DNA from: Thermoflexia bacterium
GTDB taxonomy: Bacteria > Chloroflexota > Anaerolineae > B4-G1 > SLSP01
Reading direction: 5' to 3'
Length of the DNA: 8,836 nucleotides
Assembly: GCA_030605705.1 (NCBI GenBank)
Contig: JAUWHU010000425.1
Span: 1-8,836, forward strand
The notes beneath the pieces were generated by a model. That model did no database searches and was not told where the DNA came from. It saw nothing but the letters and a program-made list of their open reading frames with translations. How positions within the stretch are numbered: position 1 is the stretch's first letter; every line of letters begins with the position of its first letter. Made by a program: the position numbers and the translations under genes. This document shows, piece after piece, positions 6,955 to 8,836 of this stretch.

Positions 6955-7082
6955 CTTCTGTGAGTCGTTCTTCCTGTGGATCGAGATTGGTTCGGTTTGC
7001 TCACGACTTTTTGTGCATACGCCCTCCTTGTCCTCACTCCCGGTTTCTCATCACTAGCCTTTCGACAGAGCTCCGGGCGGAT

Positions 7083-8819
7083 TTACCTCAGAACCAGCGG
7101 CAGGTACACCCGCTTCGTCTCTCCCATCACCGCAAAGAGCGTCATGTGATCTGGATGAGCAGTGAGGCGGTTTTTTGCCATGTCCACGCTGCTGGTCTCC
7201 AGCACCCACTGGCCTCCGTCCCACCAGTACAGCCCCAGGGTGTCCTCAATAGCGCCCCCTTTCTCCGCGTCTGTGTAGTTGATGGTGATGAGGTAGGATG
7301 AGTTGAAAGTGGTCACCGGCGTGCCGGTGCTCAGGGTGGCGGCCGGGAGGTCGAAGAAGCGCACCCCAAAGAGGTCACCCGTTGGTAGCGGAGTGGTCGC
7401 GGTGGTGTAAGTCACCACCGTGGCCTCATCCACCCAGTTTGCAGGGAAGTCAAGTTCTACGCTGTTGTCAGGCGCGTCGAGTGATCCGCCATACCAGGGA
7501 GGCCCAATGATCGTTGACACGGTGATTGGTGGCGGCGACGGCAGCGGCGGCGGCTCGGCACCGTAGTTGACCTGGACAACCATCACGCTGCTGCCCACTG
7601 TCAGGTAAAGCTGCCGGTGGTAGGGATCAAAGACCATGCCGCGTAGGCCGTCGTATTCGTCATAGTTTGTCATCAACTGCAGCGTATCCACAACTACCCC
7701 GTCGTAGATGAGGTGGAGATACAGACCGTCATCAGGGTCATAGCTCCCGTAGTGGTCAATGGTCGCTACAAAAACCCGCTGGGGGTCGTACCAGTCAACA
7801 TACACATCGTAGAGGTCACCGTAGGTCAACTCTCTTACCCGCGCCAGTTGGTTAGCTGTGGTGTTCACCTCAGCGATGTATCCGGTTTCAAATGACTGGT
7901 TCCCGGTGGCGGCGTAGAGGATATCGCGGGACCCGGCCATGGCAATCCCCTGACAACCACCGATGCCGCACTTGGCTTCATCCAGGTTCACATCTGAAAG
8001 AGCGACAACGTCCAGATCCTCCCCCGGATGATTGAGCTGTAACACTCGAAGCCCATAGTCTGACTCATGGTTCTTGTCGGAGATGTAGAGGATGTCGGTG
8101 CTCGTGAGATCATCCACGGCCAGCGTCTCGTGCTGCGTTTCCAACGCCAGTGAGTTGCCCGGATTCGTCTCCCACGAGGAACTCGATACCGGAGCCCTGT
8201 AGGAGTGGCGTTGCACTTGGGCCGCAGCGGTACCCGTCGCGTTGAGGTCCACTACGTCAATGTTGCCCTCTGGTGTGTTATCAACGATCAATCGCCCAGG
8301 GTTGTTCTCTTCCGACAGCGGTTGCTTGAAAGTCACGCCATCAATATCATAGTGCTCGTCCGCCGGATTCTGTGGATCGGCATTGTAGCTCTCGTTGGCG
8401 GAGAAGCCGCCGAGAGTTGCACGCCGGCCGATGATGCTCACCCATGCCTCGTTCCAGGTGTTGGGATAAGTCCCACGGCTTTGTGTGCTCAAGACGTAAG
8501 TGTGTTGATGCTCGCGATCGTAGACCATCCAGCCTTCCCAGTCAGTGGTCGGCAGCGCGATCTCGTCGGCGGCCGGCGTGAGCGTGTCGCCATCTATGAA
8601 GCGCACCTTCCCCGGCCCACTGCGATCGTAGAAGATAACGTCGTTGCGCCCAACGTAACAGTCCACGACGATGGCGTCGGGCTGGCCGCCCACCTCAATG
8701 GTTTTCAATAACGTCAGGGGTTCATCTTCCTGGGCCTGGCTCTGCGGCGGCGTCAGCAGGCCGCTTGCCAACATTCCAAGAATCAAGCATCCAAATGCGA
8801 ACCACACAGAGCGTTTCAT
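7083..8819 (-). CDS. secreted beta-propeller protein with stalk domain and a YLPLVLR tail
   Basis: The product has 578 residues. Residues 1-29 form a Sec signal peptide (MKRS start, hydrophobic core, SQA before the probable cleavage site). About 35-420 looks like a beta-propeller of the YVTN/NHL style. Blade-like strands recur, such as KTIEVGGQPDAIVVD, LRGMVFDPYHRQLYLTV and QGIAMAGSRDILYAATG, but the blades are degenerate and I cannot count them reliably. A Pro-rich linker (PPPLPSPPP, about 423-432) leads to a beta domain at about 447-565 (VELDFPANWV, ITINYTDAE, LGLYWWDGGQWV, HMTLFAV) that resembles the stalk of the 985-aa protein. It ends in KRVYLPLVLR. The ATG is preceded by AAAGGAGG at 8828-8835. 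The next gene downstream is in the same direction after 143 bases; a shared transcript is possible, as I see neither a strong terminator nor a strong promoter between them. It is probably exported and cell-surface bound; the ligand is unknown and no enzyme motif is seen. Confidence 0.87.
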   Translation of the reverse strand: MKRSVWFAFGCLILGMLASGLLTPPQSQAQEDEPLTLLKTIEVGGQPDAIVVDCYVGRNDVIFYDRSGPGKVRFIDGDTLTPAADEIALPTTDWEGWMVYDREHQHTYVLSTQSRGTYPNTWNEAWVSIIGRRATLGGFSANESYNADPQNPADEHYDIDGVTFKQPLSEENNPGRLIVDNTPEGNIDVVDLNATGTAAAQVQRHSYRAPVSSSSWETNPGNSLALETQHETLAVDDLTSTDILYISDKNHESDYGLRVLQLNHPGEDLDVVALSDVNLDEAKCGIGGCQGIAMAGSRDILYAATGNQSFETGYIAEVNTTANQLARVRELTYGDLYDVYVDWYDPQRVFVATIDHYGSYDPDDGLYLHLIYDGVVVDTLQLMTNYDEYDGLRGMVFDPYHRQLYLTVGSSVMVVQVNYGAEPPPLPSPPPITVSTIIGPPWYGGSLDAPDNSVELDFPANWVDEATVVTYTTATTPLPTGDLFGVRFFDLPAATLSTGTPVTTFNSSYLITINYTDAEKGGAIEDTLGLYWWDGGQWVLETSSVDMAKNRLTAHPDHMTLFAVMGETKRVYLPLVLR

Positions 8820-8827
8820 TGTCCTTT

Positions 8828-8835
8828 CCTCCTTT
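8828..8835 (-). promoter_or_regulatory. ribosome binding site of the 578-aa propeller gene
   Basis: The minus strand reads AAAGGAGG, eight bases before the ATG at 8819, which confirms the start. The promoter, if separate for this gene, lies outside the window. Confidence 0.8.
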
Positions 8836-8836
8836 C

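Noticed and set aside
6960..7076. Weak inverted repeats (AGTCGT/ACGACT and CCCGG/CCGGG) between the propeller and cohesin/dockerin genes
   Set aside because: The arms are only five or six bases with long loops and no T-run; this is expected by chance.
8205..8711. Plus-strand open frame of 168 codons opposite the 578-aa gene
   Set aside because: It is antisense to a well-supported secreted protein with signal peptide and ribosome binding site; no start signal or domain is seen.

Overview
The window looks like a chromosomal segment of a Chloroflexota bacterium, most likely of the Anaerolineae/Ardenticatenia type. This is an inference from protein style. Three unrelated secreted proteins end in the same short tail (aromatic/hydrophobic-YLPLVLR), which I associate with exported proteins of that phylum. 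The CSLREA-type beta-helix, PKD, cohesin and dockerin modules and the small 'VWRGEI-H'-type protein also fit. No RNA gene, CRISPR array, transposase or other recognisable mobile gene is visible.

Layout: bases 2-364 hold the 3' end of an unidentified plus-strand gene cut by the window edge. Bases 365-617 separate it from the convergent minus-strand genes. This gap carries an 18-bp palindrome, a large GC-rich inverted repeat and a strong bidirectional terminator hairpin. The rest is read right to left on the minus strand: a 578-aa secreted beta-propeller protein (7083-8819), a 1003-aa secreted protein with propeller, FnIII, cohesin, dockerin and cohesin modules (3928-6939), a 68-aa cytosolic-looking protein (3578-3784), and a 985-aa secreted right-handed beta-helix protein with two PKD repeats (618-3575).

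The genes seem to form a cell-surface or extracellular set. All three large products have Sec-type signal peptides, repetitive beta-structure and the common C-terminal tail; none shows a catalytic motif I recognise. Two share a related membrane-distal 'stalk' domain just before or near the tail. The 68-aa gene ends two bases before the beta-helix gene and its last codons contain that gene's ribosome binding site, so the two are probably translationally coupled. The 3' ends of the beta-helix and cohesin/dockerin genes are followed by nearly the same 52-base terminator block, pointing to copying of gene ends within the cluster.

The most noteworthy signal is the shared C-terminal YLPLVLR tail, which behaves like a protein-sorting or anchoring signal but matches neither LPXTG nor PEP-CTERM architecture. 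Second is the presence of two cohesins and one complete dockerin in the same polypeptide. Everything else is ordinary for a surface-protein region of this phylum.
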